Source: an uncultured Micavibrio sp.
GTDB lineage: Bacteria > Pseudomonadota > Alphaproteobacteria > Micavibrionales > UBA1664
Direction of reading: 5' to 3'
Length of the DNA stretch: 18,003 nucleotides
Assembly: GCA_913057885.1 (NCBI GenBank)
Contig: CAJXOI010000002.1
Coordinates: forward strand, 1-18,003
In this document: piece by piece, positions 1 through 7,105 of the stretch
Layout: every line of letters begins with the position of its first letter
Position numbering within the stretch: position 1 is the stretch's first letter
Made by a program: the position numbers and the translations under genes
The notes under the pieces: model-generated
Told to the model about the DNA's origin: nothing
Databases searched by the model: none
Seen by the model: only the letters and a program-made list of their open reading frames with translations

Positions 1-189
1 CGCGGCTTGGTCTGGCTGAATCATACCAATCAAACGATCGCTCTCCAACGCGGCATTTACCATGCTGATATATTTTTGTTCAAAAATATTCAATGGCAGC
101 AATCCACCAGGCAACAGCAACGCGCCTTCCAGGGGGAAAACCGGGATGGTGTTTGAAAAATCTTCCAAAGTCATACTGTGGGTGAACAT
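1..189 (-). CDS. LON substrate-binding domain protein (3' part outside window)
   Basis: The visible 63 codons read MFTHSMTLEDFSNTIPVFPL, then a stretch with PGGLLPLNIFEQKY and DRLIGMIQP. This is the start of the LON protease N-terminal (substrate-binding) domain, in which P-x-F-P-L, the L-P-L-x-I-F-E strand and R-x-I-G-M are typical. Stand-alone LON-domain proteins of about 200 residues are common in Alphaproteobacteria and lack the protease part; their role is unclear. The gene runs off the left edge, so its length and a possible protease domain cannot be judged. It starts 31 bp after the stop of the deacylase gene, on the same strand, so the two are probably cotranscribed. An in-frame ATG at 174 is an alternative start. 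This is chromosomal backbone, outside the inserted element. Confidence 0.85.
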   Translation of the reverse strand, partial: MFTHSMTLEDFSNTIPVFPLEGALLLPGGLLPLNIFEQKYISMVNAALESDRLIGMIQPDQAA

Positions 190-220
190 AATAATGATTT
201 AGAAATAATCTGCGTGGAAA

Positions 221-724
221 TCAAGGGCTGGCGTGGGAAAGATCGACAATACGCGGCGTGTGCCCCACAGAATCCATAAATTTTAAAAGATCCTTTGGCG
301 TCAACGTCACCGTCATTGTGTTGATTAAGGGATGAAAGGCAACCAGATCCGCCTGCATCATTCTCTCTTCCAAAACGATTGCAATGTCATTTGGATTGGC
401 ATTAATTACCGATAGGGGTGTGACAGACCCTGGGAAAACACCCAAAAATTCCATCAATCGATCCGGTGACCCAAATGAAAATCGCTTGAACCCCAAAACA
501 TCCTCCAATTTTTTTAAATCAATCGGCGTGTCATGCGACAAGGTAACAAGGATGTTTTCTTTTTTCTTGGTCCGCAGGAACATATTTCGCGTGTGATGTG
601 CGAGAATTTGGGCGTCAACTTTCTGGCTATCGGCGACGGTAAAAACGGCCTCATGCTCATAAAGCATGTATTCCACACCCAAATCATCCAAAGTTTTGAG
701 AATTTCTTGGGGTTGTGTGGGCAT
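221..724 (-). CDS. YbaK/ProX-type aminoacyl-tRNA deacylase
   Basis: The product of about 167 residues (from MPTQPQEILKTL) belongs to the YbaK/ProX family of trans-editing enzymes, which hydrolyse mischarged tRNA such as Ala-tRNA-Pro. Family features visible are the E-H-x-x-V-F-T-V-A-D segment near the N-terminus, the lysine-rich K-K-K-E-N strand that follows N-M-F-L-R, and the F-G-S-P-D-R-L and G-S-V-T-P-L blocks. Stand-alone ProX proteins are about 160-180 residues, which favours the start at 724. In-frame ATGs at 781 and 808 are also possible; an AAGGAG lies upstream of the 781 start but at an unusually long spacing. Its neighbour is a LON-domain gene in the same direction, and a tRNA-Gly gene diverges upstream. 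The exact substrate (Ala-tRNA-Pro or another) cannot be told from the sequence alone. Confidence 0.85.
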   Translation of the reverse strand: MPTQPQEILKTLDDLGVEYMLYEHEAVFTVADSQKVDAQILAHHTRNMFLRTKKKENILVTLSHDTPIDLKKLEDVLGFKRFSFGSPDRLMEFLGVFPGSVTPLSVINANPNDIAIVLEERMMQADLVAFHPLINTMTVTLTPKDLLKFMDSVGHTPRIVDLSHASP

Positions 725-817
725 AGAATGCGTACTTTGTACAGGGACGCCATCATCTAATTTTTTCTTGCAATTCGTCATATATTGGCTATAACACTCC
801 TTGATCATGTGATCAAT

Positions 818-892
818 GCGGATGTAGCTCAGTGGTAGAGCGTCACCTTGCCAAGGTGAAAGTCGCGAGTTCGATCCTCGTCATCCGCTCCA
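818..892 (+). tRNA. tRNA-Gly (anticodon GCC)
   Basis: A complete cloverleaf can be folded. The 7-bp acceptor stem pairs 818-824 with 882-888, followed by discriminator T889 and an encoded CCA at 890-892. The D-arm is GCTCAGTGGTAGAGC. The anticodon stem TCACC/GGTGA closes the loop TTGCCAA, giving anticodon GCC. The T-loop is TTCGATC. The 3' portion from 876 onward is part of the 28-bp repeat found again at 15490-15517, so this tRNA gene is the insertion target and has been kept intact by the incoming element. Confidence 0.97.
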
Positions 893-903
893 TCCATCTT
901 CGC
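876..903 (+). repeat. attL: left copy of 28-bp direct repeat
   Basis: It begins CCTCGTCATCCGCTCC in the T-arm and acceptor of tRNA-Gly, includes the encoded CCA, and extends 11 bp past it. It is identical to 15490-15517 and the match stops at both edges (875 versus 15489, 904 versus 15518). This is the usual layout for tyrosine integrases that use a tRNA 3' end. Confidence 0.93.
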
Positions 904-967
904 TTCGCTACGAAGGACTAGTCTCACTCTACCTTTTAAGATTTCAAGCACTTGTGTTGTTAACCTT

Positions 968-990
968 TTGTTACACCGAGTTGTTACACC
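968..990 (+). repeat. Left pair of candidate integrase arm-type sites
   Basis: Two direct copies of TTGTTACACC lie at 968-977 and 981-990, a 13-bp period. The core nonamer TTGTTACAC recurs twice with the same 13-bp period and orientation near the right end (15383-15391 and 15396-15404). Location just inside each att site and equal spacing are what is expected of arm-type sites bound by the integrase N-terminal domain. The left pair ends 2 bp before the likely integrase start codon, so integrase binding here could also repress its own gene. Confidence 0.6.
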
Positions 991-992
991 GT

Positions 993-2342
993 ATGAAGTC
1001 TATTGGAAATCATCTTTATGATCGTAATGGTAATTTTTATTATCGTCTCAAATTACCCCGTAATATAAGCGAAATTCTTTTAATGAAGGAGCTTGTGATT
1101 GCACTGGGGACAAGAGAGATATTGAAGGCTCGCCTCCTTACTGCACGTCTCGACTACGAATTAGAGGGGCTTTTTCACCTCATGATAGAAGGGGAAGACA
1201 TTAGCTTCCATGACAGGCTGGAAAATCTTAAAACTTCTATGGGTATTCAATCTTATAGAAAACCTAATTATATGAGCAGACAGGGACATACAATCCTTCT
1301 TCAATCACAAGGGAGTAGTAAAGCCTTATTTTCTTATGTGGTTGAGGAATATCTTAAAGATTGCGTCAGTGAATGCATCAGGACAAAGCAAAAGAAACGT
1401 GCTGTCTTTGATATGTTTAAAGAAATTATGGGGGACATGCCCATAGCAAAAATCAAACGGGAACACGCACGACAATTTAAATCCCTTCTTCTCAAAATGC
1501 CTTCCAACATTAAACGTCAAATGAAGGCGGATTCTTACGCTGATATTGATTGGAAAAACCTTCCTAAAGGTCAACCGCAAAGCCATGTGACAATCAATTT
1601 AAAGTTGGCTTGTTTGGGTGCGTTGTTTAATTGGGCAAAGCAAAATGACTTGTTTTCAGGTGATAATCCCTTTTCACATTTATCTATCAAGGCAACAAAA
1701 ACCAGACAGCGTGACCCATTTTCAAAGGAGCAATTAAGGGCGTTATTTGATTCACCTATCTATACGGGTTGTCAAAGTGATAGTAACAGGACGACCAGAG
1801 TCACCGAGGGAAATATGATTATCAAGGATGCCCTTTATTGGATTCCGATTGTTGCTCTTTATACAGGCATGAGGATGAATGAAATTTGTCAGTTGGAAAG
1901 GACAGATATAAAACAGCAAGATGGAATATGGTTTGTCGATGTGAATGATGAGGGTCAAAAATCTCTTAAAAATAAATCCAGTGCCCGCATTATTCCTATC
2001 CACCAATTCCTAATAGACAAAGGCTTTCTTGAGCATGTTAAGGGTAAGCATGGGCGCATTTTCGATGATATAAAACTGGGCAATAACGGCACATACTCAT
2101 ACACATTCTCAAAGCAATTTACGCACTCCATGAAACTACTTGGATTAAGAGACGAACGAGTTTGTTTTCATTCCTTCCGTCACAACTTTATTGATGGTTT
2201 AAGAGAGGGAGGCGTTGATAAGCACATTGCAATGAAATTGGTGGGGCATCAAGGCGAAAACACAATCCATGACAGCTATGGGTTTGGCTACAGCCTTCAG
2301 TCTTTGCAAGAAAGCATTAACAAATTGCGTTATTCGTTTTAA
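993..2342 (+). CDS. int: Tyrosine site-specific recombinase (integrase)
   Basis: This 449-residue phage-type integrase would catalyse insertion and excision of the element at tRNA-Gly. The N-terminus (MKSIGNHLYDRNGNFYYRLK) fits the short beta-strand start common in this group, followed by a core-binding region and a C-terminal catalytic domain. Visible catalytic residues are Arg294 in TGMRMNE, His393 and Arg396 in HSFRH, His419 in LVGHQ and the probable nucleophile Tyr429 in DSYGFGY. The reading frame extends upstream to 954, but the ATG at 993 matches the family start, and the longer version would read through the two arm-type repeats. A GIY-YIG gene follows 9 bp downstream. Integration at the adjacent tRNA and the matching att repeats support this enzyme as the element's own integrase. 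Confidence 0.95.
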   Translation: MKSIGNHLYDRNGNFYYRLKLPRNISEILLMKELVIALGTREILKARLLTARLDYELEGLFHLMIEGEDISFHDRLENLKTSMGIQSYRKPNYMSRQGHTILLQSQGSSKALFSYVVEEYLKDCVSECIRTKQKKRAVFDMFKEIMGDMPIAKIKREHARQFKSLLLKMPSNIKRQMKADSYADIDWKNLPKGQPQSHVTINLKLACLGALFNWAKQNDLFSGDNPFSHLSIKATKTRQRDPFSKEQLRALFDSPIYTGCQSDSNRTTRVTEGNMIIKDALYWIPIVALYTGMRMNEICQLERTDIKQQDGIWFVDVNDEGQKSLKNKSSARIIPIHQFLIDKGFLEHVKGKHGRIFDDIKLGNNGTYSYTFSKQFTHSMKLLGLRDERVCFHSFRHNFIDGLREGGVDKHIAMKLVGHQGENTIHDSYGFGYSLQSLQESINKLRYSF

Positions 2343-2351
2343 TATTGTTTG

Positions 2352-2720
2352 ATGTATTTCATCTATTTCCTTCGAAGTATCAATCATCCAGACAAGATTT
2401 ACACTGGCTCTACAAACTGTCTCGAAAAACGGCTTGAGCAACATAACAACGGTGAATCAATTCACACCAACAAGTTCAAACCATGGGAAATTGAAACCTA
2501 TGTGATGGCTGATACAAGAGAAACGGCTGAGGAAGTAGAACGCTATTTCAAATCCAATGCGGGACATGAACGAATACAGCGATATATAGATAAAAACCCA
2601 GAATATCACACAATTTCAACATTCTTTGATGACCTTAAGGTGGGGACGAAGTTCGCAAAATCATCTTTTGAATGCTATAAAACAGGATTTTTTAGACTAT
2701 GTTCTAACGATGAAATTTGA
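2352..2720 (+). CDS. GIY-YIG domain protein
   Basis: The product of about 122 residues starts MYFIYFLRS and shows a GIY-YIG-like core: a first strand F-I-Y, then K-I-Y-T-G-S-T at residues 15-21, R27 and H31 in KRLEQH, and a later helix with Glu63 (EEVERYFKS), which fits the metal-binding glutamate. Stand-alone small GIY-YIG proteins of this kind are widespread; several are DNA nucleases of unknown role. The likely start is the ATG at 2352; a TTG lies immediately before it. It sits 9 bp after the integrase gene and is probably cotranscribed. A role in element excision, repair or restriction is possible but not shown by the sequence. The last 35 residues or so show no familiar motif. Confidence 0.8.
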   Translation: MYFIYFLRSINHPDKIYTGSTNCLEKRLEQHNNGESIHTNKFKPWEIETYVMADTRETAEEVERYFKSNAGHERIQRYIDKNPEYHTISTFFDDLKVGTKFAKSSFECYKTGFFRLCSNDEI

Positions 2721-2748
2721 TTTTTTACTTCAATTTATGCAATAAAAT
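2717..2748 (+). promoter_or_regulatory. Promoter-like block shared by two small membrane-protein genes (copy 1)
   Basis: TTGATT at 2717, a T-rich spacer, then TTATGCAATAAAAT ending 5 bp before the ATG at 2754. The same layout (TTGACT, T-rich spacer, TTATGCGATTAAAT, then 4 bp and ATG) occurs before the next gene. If TAAAAT is a -10 element, transcription would start at or near the ATG, giving a leaderless message; no Shine-Dalgarno sequence is visible. The -35 to -10 spacing is longer than ideal (20 bp). Confidence 0.4.
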
Positions 2749-2753
2749 CTTTT

Positions 2754-2972
2754 ATGAAACGCTTAAAATATCTTTTCGATAAATACTCTTCAATGGGTAA
2801 CGACAGCATCAATCCAAAATCATATCCCGTTATAGATATCATGATGGATGCTATTGTTGCTACAGCGATTGTAGGAAGCGTTTATTTAGCAGTCGAGCAT
2901 CAAGATGAATTTAGAAATTGGATATCTGAACAATTTACAAGTGAGCAGGTGTTGAAAACGCCATCGCCATAA
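2754..2972 (+). CDS. Small single-pass membrane protein, unrecognised
   Basis: I do not recognise this 72-residue product. It has a basic N-terminus (MKRLKYLFDKY), one likely transmembrane helix at about residues 27-47 (IDIMMDAIVATAIVGSVYLA), and an acidic, amphipathic tail (EHQDEFRNWISEQF). The plan resembles that of the next gene: a charged N-terminal segment, a single helix rich in Ala, Ile, Val and Gly, then an acidic tail. There is no ribosome-binding site; instead a promoter-like block shared with the next gene ends 5 bp before the start. Small membrane proteins in this position of mobile elements are often cargo such as defence or immunity components, but nothing in the sequence proves that here. 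Confidence 0.55.
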   Translation: MKRLKYLFDKYSSMGNDSINPKSYPVIDIMMDAIVATAIVGSVYLAVEHQDEFRNWISEQFTSEQVLKTPSP

Positions 2973-3067
2973 AATTGGTTAATCAACATAGCATGAATGA
3001 TACACACGGCGGAAGTGTCACGGATATAATCTTGAGGTTTTACAGAAAGAAGCGAATAAGCTTAAAT

Positions 3068-3098
3068 TTGACTTTTTTCATAAATTATGCGATTAAAT
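3068..3098 (+). promoter_or_regulatory. Promoter-like block shared by two small membrane-protein genes (copy 2)
   Basis: TTGACT at 3068, T-rich spacer, then TTATGCGATTAAAT ending 4 bp before the ATG at 3103. It aligns over its length with 2717-2748 with one gap. The TTGACT and TTAAAT hexamers are 19 bp apart. No Shine-Dalgarno sequence is present, so a leaderless transcript is possible. Confidence 0.4.
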
Positions 3099-3102
3099 AG
3101 CC

Positions 3103-3351
3103 ATGGCAAAAAGAGCTTGGGATGCAGTAAAATCATTTATGGATCACGAAATAAAGGGTGAGCATGAGCCTGTTGGACTAACACGAGCTGAGATTGCTTC
3201 TATTGCTGTCGGCGGGTTGCTTCTTGCATTTGGAATGACCTACACAGCCTACAATTATGAAACAATTATTGAGCGCGTTTCAGATTTTATCTCGCAGGAC
3301 GAGGAACAGGGTGCGGTGATGTCAAAGGCGCATACTCTGACGCTTGGCTAG
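3103..3351 (+). CDS. Small single-pass membrane protein, unrecognised
   Basis: I do not recognise this 82-residue product. It starts MAKRAWDAVKSFMDHEIKGE, has one predicted membrane helix at about residues 31-50 (IASIAVGGLLLAFGMTYTAY), and a charged tail with DFISQDEEQG. Its plan and upstream block resemble those of the preceding gene, so the two may be diverged copies or members of one regulated set. Its last 65 bp overlap, tail to tail, the end of the minus-strand gene at 3287-3886. One of the two C-termini could be spurious, but both frames have convincing membrane segments outside the overlap. Confidence 0.55.
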   Translation: MAKRAWDAVKSFMDHEIKGEHEPVGLTRAEIASIAVGGLLLAFGMTYTAYNYETIIERVSDFISQDEEQGAVMSKAHTLTLG

Positions 3352-3886
3352 AATTTTCATTTTCTTCATTTCGTTCATCTCTAAATAATGACCAGTTTGA
3401 AACAATATCTGATTGTGAATAAGCAGTTACACCAACCCCAACAACCGATGCAATAATTGCCGTTCTAAAACTTTTCAGTGCGGATACTAAAGATAAACGC
3501 TTAAAGTGATTATCTTGGAAATCCTGTTTTATGTCGTCAAATACAGGCCAGCCTTTTTCTACTGACTCATAATTATTCAGCACCTCTTTATATTGCTTTG
3601 TACAATGCGATGCGAAATTATCATAGAAATCTTGACTACGAGCTGATTTAACTTGAGCAACACCAGCAAGTATTATTGGCATGGCGACACAAGCAAAAGT
3701 TCCATAAAATCCACCTCCAACGGCTGTGTTAAATGCGGCGGCAATCGCTGTACCCCAACCAATAAGCCATAAATTTTCCTTAAACTCGGCTTTAACATTG
3801 GATGCACCTATGTTTGCAGTCTCAATAACCTTTTCCCATTTTTCAGCAAGTTTAAGTTGCTCGTCTGTGTATAGTTCTTTCCCCAT
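3287..3886 (-). CDS. Multi-pass membrane protein, unrecognised
   Basis: I do not recognise this 199-residue product. A charged N-terminal helix (MGKELYTDEQLKLAEKWEKV) is followed by two closely spaced hydrophobic stretches at about residues 40-57 and 58-77, a soluble charged middle, and a third hydrophobic stretch at about 141-158 (RTAIIASVVGVGVTAYS). The tail is polar and proline-rich (SPHPVPRPAR). The long N-terminal helix followed by a hydrophobic hairpin is a layout seen in some effector-like or membrane-scaffold proteins, but no family motif is visible. It converges on the 82-residue gene with a 65-bp overlap, and its start lies about 50 bp beyond the stop of the XRE gene on the same strand, so the two could share a transcript. 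Confidence 0.55.
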   Translation of the reverse strand: MGKELYTDEQLKLAEKWEKVIETANIGASNVKAEFKENLWLIGWGTAIAAAFNTAVGGGFYGTFACVAMPIILAGVAQVKSARSQDFYDNFASHCTKQYKEVLNNYESVEKGWPVFDDIKQDFQDNHFKRLSLVSALKSFRTAIIASVVGVGVTAYSQSDIVSNWSLFRDERNEENENSSQASEYAPLTSPHPVPRPAR

Positions 3887-3937
3887 GCATGGAAATATAA
3901 TATGTAAATTGTTAAGATAGGGTTAACGTGGGCTTAT

Positions 3938-4141
3938 TTATTTCAATAAATCACTAGCGTCACATTTCAATGCTTCTGCTATTTTCTGGACATTTACGAT
4001 TGTTGGGTTTCTAATTCCTCGTTCTATTCCACTGATATAAGTACGGTGTAAGTCAGTTTCAAAGGCTAACTCTTCTTGTGAAAGCCCCCTTTCTTTTCTG
4101 AACTTGGCGATGTTTTGACCTACAAGTCTTTTTATATCCAT
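3938..4141 (-). CDS. XRE-family transcriptional regulator
   Basis: This 67-residue protein is essentially a single Cro/CI-type helix-turn-helix: GQNIAKFRKERGLSQEELA, then the recognition helix region DLHRTYISGIERGIRNP and the closing helix VQKIAEALKCDASDLLK. Such single-domain repressors usually bind as dimers to dyad operators near their own start. Two such dyads lie immediately upstream (4160-4190), in the space shared with the divergent lipoprotein gene. It probably represses itself and the lipoprotein/Sel1 pair, and may also cotranscribe the membrane-protein gene downstream at 3287-3886. Confidence 0.92.
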   Translation of the reverse strand: MDIKRLVGQNIAKFRKERGLSQEELAFETDLHRTYISGIERGIRNPTIVNVQKIAEALKCDASDLLK

Positions 4142-4159
4142 GCTTGTATTTGGTCATTA

Positions 4160-4190
4160 TGTAGACTATCATTCTACAGACTATAAGTCT
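4160..4190. promoter_or_regulatory. Two overlapping dyad operators between XRE gene and lipoprotein gene
   Basis: The first dyad has arms TGTAGA (4160-4165) and TCTACA (4173-4178) with a 7-bp spacer. The second is the perfect palindrome AGACTATAAGTCT at 4178-4190. The motif AGACTAT also occurs as a direct repeat within both. They lie 19 bp upstream of the XRE start and 22 bp upstream of the lipoprotein start, the expected place for an autoregulatory operator. Confidence 0.65.
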
Positions 4191-4211
4191 CATTTTGAGG
4201 AGAGCAGAGTG

Positions 4212-5033
4212 ATGAAAAACATATTATTATCTGGTGTTGTTTTAATGTCCTTAACGGCCTGTGGAGCTGTTCAACAGATGCAATTGCAATCTAAAGTTAA
4301 GGAGACACAACAATTGGTCGCGGAGAAATGTGGTCTTTATATGTACGTCTCACCTAAGGAGGCCTCAGCATGGTATGCTTACCTTGATAGAGTAGATGAG
4401 CAATGCTACAGCGGCATGTCAGAGCCTTGGGAAAGAGATGAGGTTATTTCCATACTGGAATGTAGCGAGCCCATAATGAAATCTTCTATTCGACCTGTTG
4501 CTTACTCTAAGTCAAAATTTGATAAGTTGTTAAAAGACAGACAACAGGAATATCAAGACTACGCTGATGGCTCTTTATCTTGGGATGCGTTCAATGAAAG
4601 TGGAATCCAGAGATTTGGCCAATATCTAGAACAATCAAAGACCAACAGTTATTTCTCTTACGCACAGTGTCACAATGCTATCGTTCAAGAAAATGTTTTC
4701 CCAGTATATCCTGCACCTTTTAGGCCAATTCTCACCGAATATCTGGCGAACGTCTCTTCATTCTCTCGTAAGGCAGATAAAACCAATATGGATAGAGAGG
4801 ACTTCACAGTTGGAGCACAGCAACTATGGGCTGACTTTGCAATGAAAGAACAACAACAAATCAACGCTTTTAATGCCCAGAACCAACAAGCATGGCAAAA
4901 CATGTCGCAACAATTATTGCAGCTAGACCAACAACAGAAAGCGCAGTGCGGCTCTATTGATATTCCCCCGATGGCTTCATTAGGCTGTAAAAATGTTTGT
5001 ATAAATGGCGCTTGGGCTGAAGTTTGTGGCTGA
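4212..5033 (+). CDS. Predicted lipoprotein with Gln-rich coiled region
   Basis: The 273-residue product has a lipoprotein signal: MKNILLSGVVLMSLTAC, with lipobox LTAC and the lipidated Cys at residue 17. The reading frame opens at 4140, but only the ATG at 4212 places the signal at the N-terminus, and it follows a purine-rich GAGGAGAG. The mature protein is mostly helical and polar with scattered cysteines. A Gln-rich, probably coiled segment near residues 215-255 (KEQQQINAFNAQNQQAWQN) precedes a short Cys-containing tail (four Cys in the last 30 or so residues) that may form disulfides in the periplasm. I do not recognise a family. The stop overlaps the start of the Sel1 gene (TGATG), indicating a coupled pair. 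Confidence 0.75.
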   Translation: MKNILLSGVVLMSLTACGAVQQMQLQSKVKETQQLVAEKCGLYMYVSPKEASAWYAYLDRVDEQCYSGMSEPWERDEVISILECSEPIMKSSIRPVAYSKSKFDKLLKDRQQEYQDYADGSLSWDAFNESGIQRFGQYLEQSKTNSYFSYAQCHNAIVQENVFPVYPAPFRPILTEYLANVSSFSRKADKTNMDREDFTVGAQQLWADFAMKEQQQINAFNAQNQQAWQNMSQQLLQLDQQQKAQCGSIDIPPMASLGCKNVCINGAWAEVCG

Positions 5034-5347
5034 TGTCTATTGGCGGTTTAGTTCTCATTTTACTACTATCCACTGTGTCTCCTGTAAACGCCGAAGAGGA
5101 GATGCCCCTTGAAGACCGAGCGTGTGTGTATGCGTATATCTTGGCTATGGAATCTATAACGGGGACGGAAGAAGAGGCGTTTGATGTTTGTGTTGAATCA
5201 GCAAAGGCAGGGGCAAGAGGCGCACAAAACTTGATTGCAGAGGGGTATCTTGGTGCAGGTCAACGGGACAAGGCACTCTATTGGTTCAAAAAATCAGCAG
5301 AACAAGGACATGAAGGCGCAAGGTTGAGAATTTTGCAATCTAAATAA
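5033..5347 (+). CDS. Small secreted Sel1-like repeat protein
   Basis: The 104-residue product begins with a hydrophobic signal peptide (MSIGGLVLILLLSTVSPVNA) and a probable cleavage before EEEMP. The rest contains about one and a half Sel1-type helical repeats, best seen in AYLGAGQ-like GYLGAGQRDKALYWFKKSA followed by EQGHEGA. Sel1 repeats mediate protein-protein contacts. The ATG at 5033 overlaps the lipoprotein stop and is preferred over the TTG at 5024. With the lipoprotein it probably forms an envelope pair controlled by the XRE regulator. Two cysteines in the N-terminal half could form a disulfide. Confidence 0.75.
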   Translation: MSIGGLVLILLLSTVSPVNAEEEMPLEDRACVYAYILAMESITGTEEEAFDVCVESAKAGARGAQNLIAEGYLGAGQRDKALYWFKKSAEQGHEGARLRILQSK

Positions 5348-5352
5348 TAGAT

Positions 5353-6513
5353 TTATTTCACAACGCTCAAAAAAGGCTTTTCTTCTCGAAAAAATCTCTG
5401 ACTGTCTAAGTCATCCATATCAATAATTTGTTTAATTAATTCTGGTTTCAACTTCAATGCTTCTCTCATTTTTGGTAGAAATTCTTGATGAGTGTTCATA
5501 ATCATTTTAACAGCATTCTGGAGTAATTCGGGTTGTTCTTGTTCAATATAATCTGGCTCATTCTTGTCATCCAAAGGTTCATTTGTCCGCCATCCTTTAG
5601 TTGAAAGACCTACAAAAGCTCGCTTGTAAGAGTAGTTATCAATAATACCTAAATGAAACGCTCGTGTAATTATTGATGCAATGGACACTCTCCACCTCTT
5701 TTTCATAGCAATTAAAGCATTCCATGGCACTCGACTATTATTAAATCTCGGAAATTCTGAAACAAACGTGCTTCTAGGGAGTAAAAGGGATGAAGCAAAG
5801 TAATTAGCCTGATTTTCAATTTCAGGATATTTGATAATATCATTTGTTATACCTTTATGAAGAGTGAGGTGAGCTAATTCATGAGCTAAATCGAAACGAC
5901 ACCTAACACCGCTCTTAGTATTATTACGTACGACAACTGGGAAAAAATCATCATTACAAAAAGCATCTACTTTTGAAGAGACTTCTGGCGCGGTAGCCAC
6001 AACAATACCTTGGGTTTCAAGAATTCGAACCATATTAGAAATTGGGCCACCACCTAAATTCAGGATTTCCCTGAGCTGTGTAGTTATAGATTCAATTTCA
6101 TCGACATCTAAACTATCAGGTTGAATATTATTAGAGTCAATTTTTTCATCCAAGTCAAAAATAGGAAAGCTCAAGCCTAACGGAGCTATAAAATCACGAA
6201 TAAACTGGCAAACAGACACAACGTCTTCTGCGACAATCTTTGCTTGTTCCTGCACGTATTTAGGTATAGCAACACTACGAAAATGAAGTTTATCATTACT
6301 AATACGTTTTGTATTTTCTGAGCTAAAAAATTCAGGATAGACACCTAAGAAATCCGCTATGATTTCAATTTGTGTTGCAGAAAGTGATTTGTTTTCTTTA
6401 TCGGTCTCTATCTTATGAATATATTGTCGCTGGACATTTATGCAATCAGCTATTTCTTGCATAGATAGCCCTACACGATTCCGTGCGTATGTCAGTCGTT
6501 CTCCATTAAACAT
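5353..6513 (-). CDS. XRE-ImmA/IrrE family metallopeptidase
   Basis: This 386-residue protein joins an N-terminal helix-turn-helix (residues 1-60, RLTYARNRVGLSMQEIADCI) to a zinc-peptidase domain. The metal motif HELAH is at residues 211-215, and the downstream helix (E233, then QANYFASSLLLP at 235-246) supplies the likely third ligand. ImmA/IrrE proteins cleave repressors to switch on mobile elements or stress responses. When fused to an XRE domain, as here, they often bind their own promoter. It starts 2 bp after the stop of the partner gene at 6516-7082, forming a two-gene operon. Plausible roles are control of element excision or a toxin-antitoxin-like or defence module; the sequence does not separate these. 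Confidence 0.88.
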   Translation of the reverse strand: MFNGERLTYARNRVGLSMQEIADCINVQRQYIHKIETDKENKSLSATQIEIIADFLGVYPEFFSSENTKRISNDKLHFRSVAIPKYVQEQAKIVAEDVVSVCQFIRDFIAPLGLSFPIFDLDEKIDSNNIQPDSLDVDEIESITTQLREILNLGGGPISNMVRILETQGIVVATAPEVSSKVDAFCNDDFFPVVVRNNTKSGVRCRFDLAHELAHLTLHKGITNDIIKYPEIENQANYFASSLLLPRSTFVSEFPRFNNSRVPWNALIAMKKRWRVSIASIITRAFHLGIIDNYSYKRAFVGLSTKGWRTNEPLDDKNEPDYIEQEQPELLQNAVKMIMNTHQEFLPKMREALKLKPELIKQIIDMDDLDSQRFFREEKPFLSVVK

Positions 6514-6515
6514 TT

Positions 6516-7082
6516 TTATTCGTTTTCAGCTTTTTTCTTCTTGAGAGTACCAAAAAGATTTGCAGGTGGAATTTCAACAGGTTCAGGTTTACTTAAATTA
6601 ACAGAGTCAACGTATCCTTTACTTTGTTGATACAATGAGAGTACATCAATTTCCTTTACTACCTCACTTGTAACGCGGTCAATTTCAATATAGTGACATT
6701 CAATCATTTCTGCTTCATGTGAATCTATATCATAACTTGTTTTGAATATAATTCGTTTTAAAGTATCCCCGAGATTTAATTCTTCTTGTTCTAAAATATT
6801 TTTTGTTTCTGCATTTGCTCCAAGGGGTTCTAGAGGAGACGAAATAATTTTAACAACTTGACCGTCAAATTTAAAATATTGTCTGTTTTTGATTTTTGGT
6901 AGCGGTTCTATTATTTCAGGGTTTTTCAATCCTAAATTAGTTAAAGCGTTCTGGCGCTCTTCGTACGCGGCAACACCAACAGAAAGGCCTGTATGTTTAC
7001 CTGGCTCAAAACGCTTTACTGCGGATTTACATGATTCATCGATGACTTTAGCAATTTCAATTAACTTCTCTTGTTGTTTCAT
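6516..7082 (-). CDS. Partner of ImmA/IrrE gene, unrecognised
   Basis: I do not recognise this 188-residue product. It is soluble, with a helical N-terminus (MKQQEKLIEIAKVIDESCKS), a central region of beta character (RQYFKFDGQVVKIISSP, then TLKRIIFKTSYDID), a possible further strand pair, and a Lys-rich tail (GTLKKKKAENE). There is no signal or membrane segment. It is the first gene of the operon with the XRE-ImmA/IrrE gene and lies directly behind a promoter region with duplicated operator-like repeats. By position it could be the protein that the peptidase or its helix-turn-helix domain controls, or its antitoxin-like partner; that is inference. Confidence 0.75.
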   Translation of the reverse strand: MKQQEKLIEIAKVIDESCKSAVKRFEPGKHTGLSVGVAAYEERQNALTNLGLKNPEIIEPLPKIKNRQYFKFDGQVVKIISSPLEPLGANAETKNILEQEELNLGDTLKRIIFKTSYDIDSHEAEMIECHYIEIDRVTSEVVKEIDVLSLYQQSKGYVDSVNLSKPEPVEIPPANLFGTLKKKKAENE

Positions 7083-7105
7083 ATTTTGTCTCCCTATTTA
7101 TTGGA

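Noticed and set aside
954..992. Upstream extension of the integrase reading frame (13 extra residues from 954)
   Set aside because: The extension runs through the two TTGTTACACC repeats and does not match the usual integrase N-terminus; the ATG at 993 does.
2993..3100. 35-residue frame ending 2 bp before the ATG at 3103
   Set aside because: No ribosome-binding site or recognisable feature; its second half lies within the promoter-like block shared with the other small gene.
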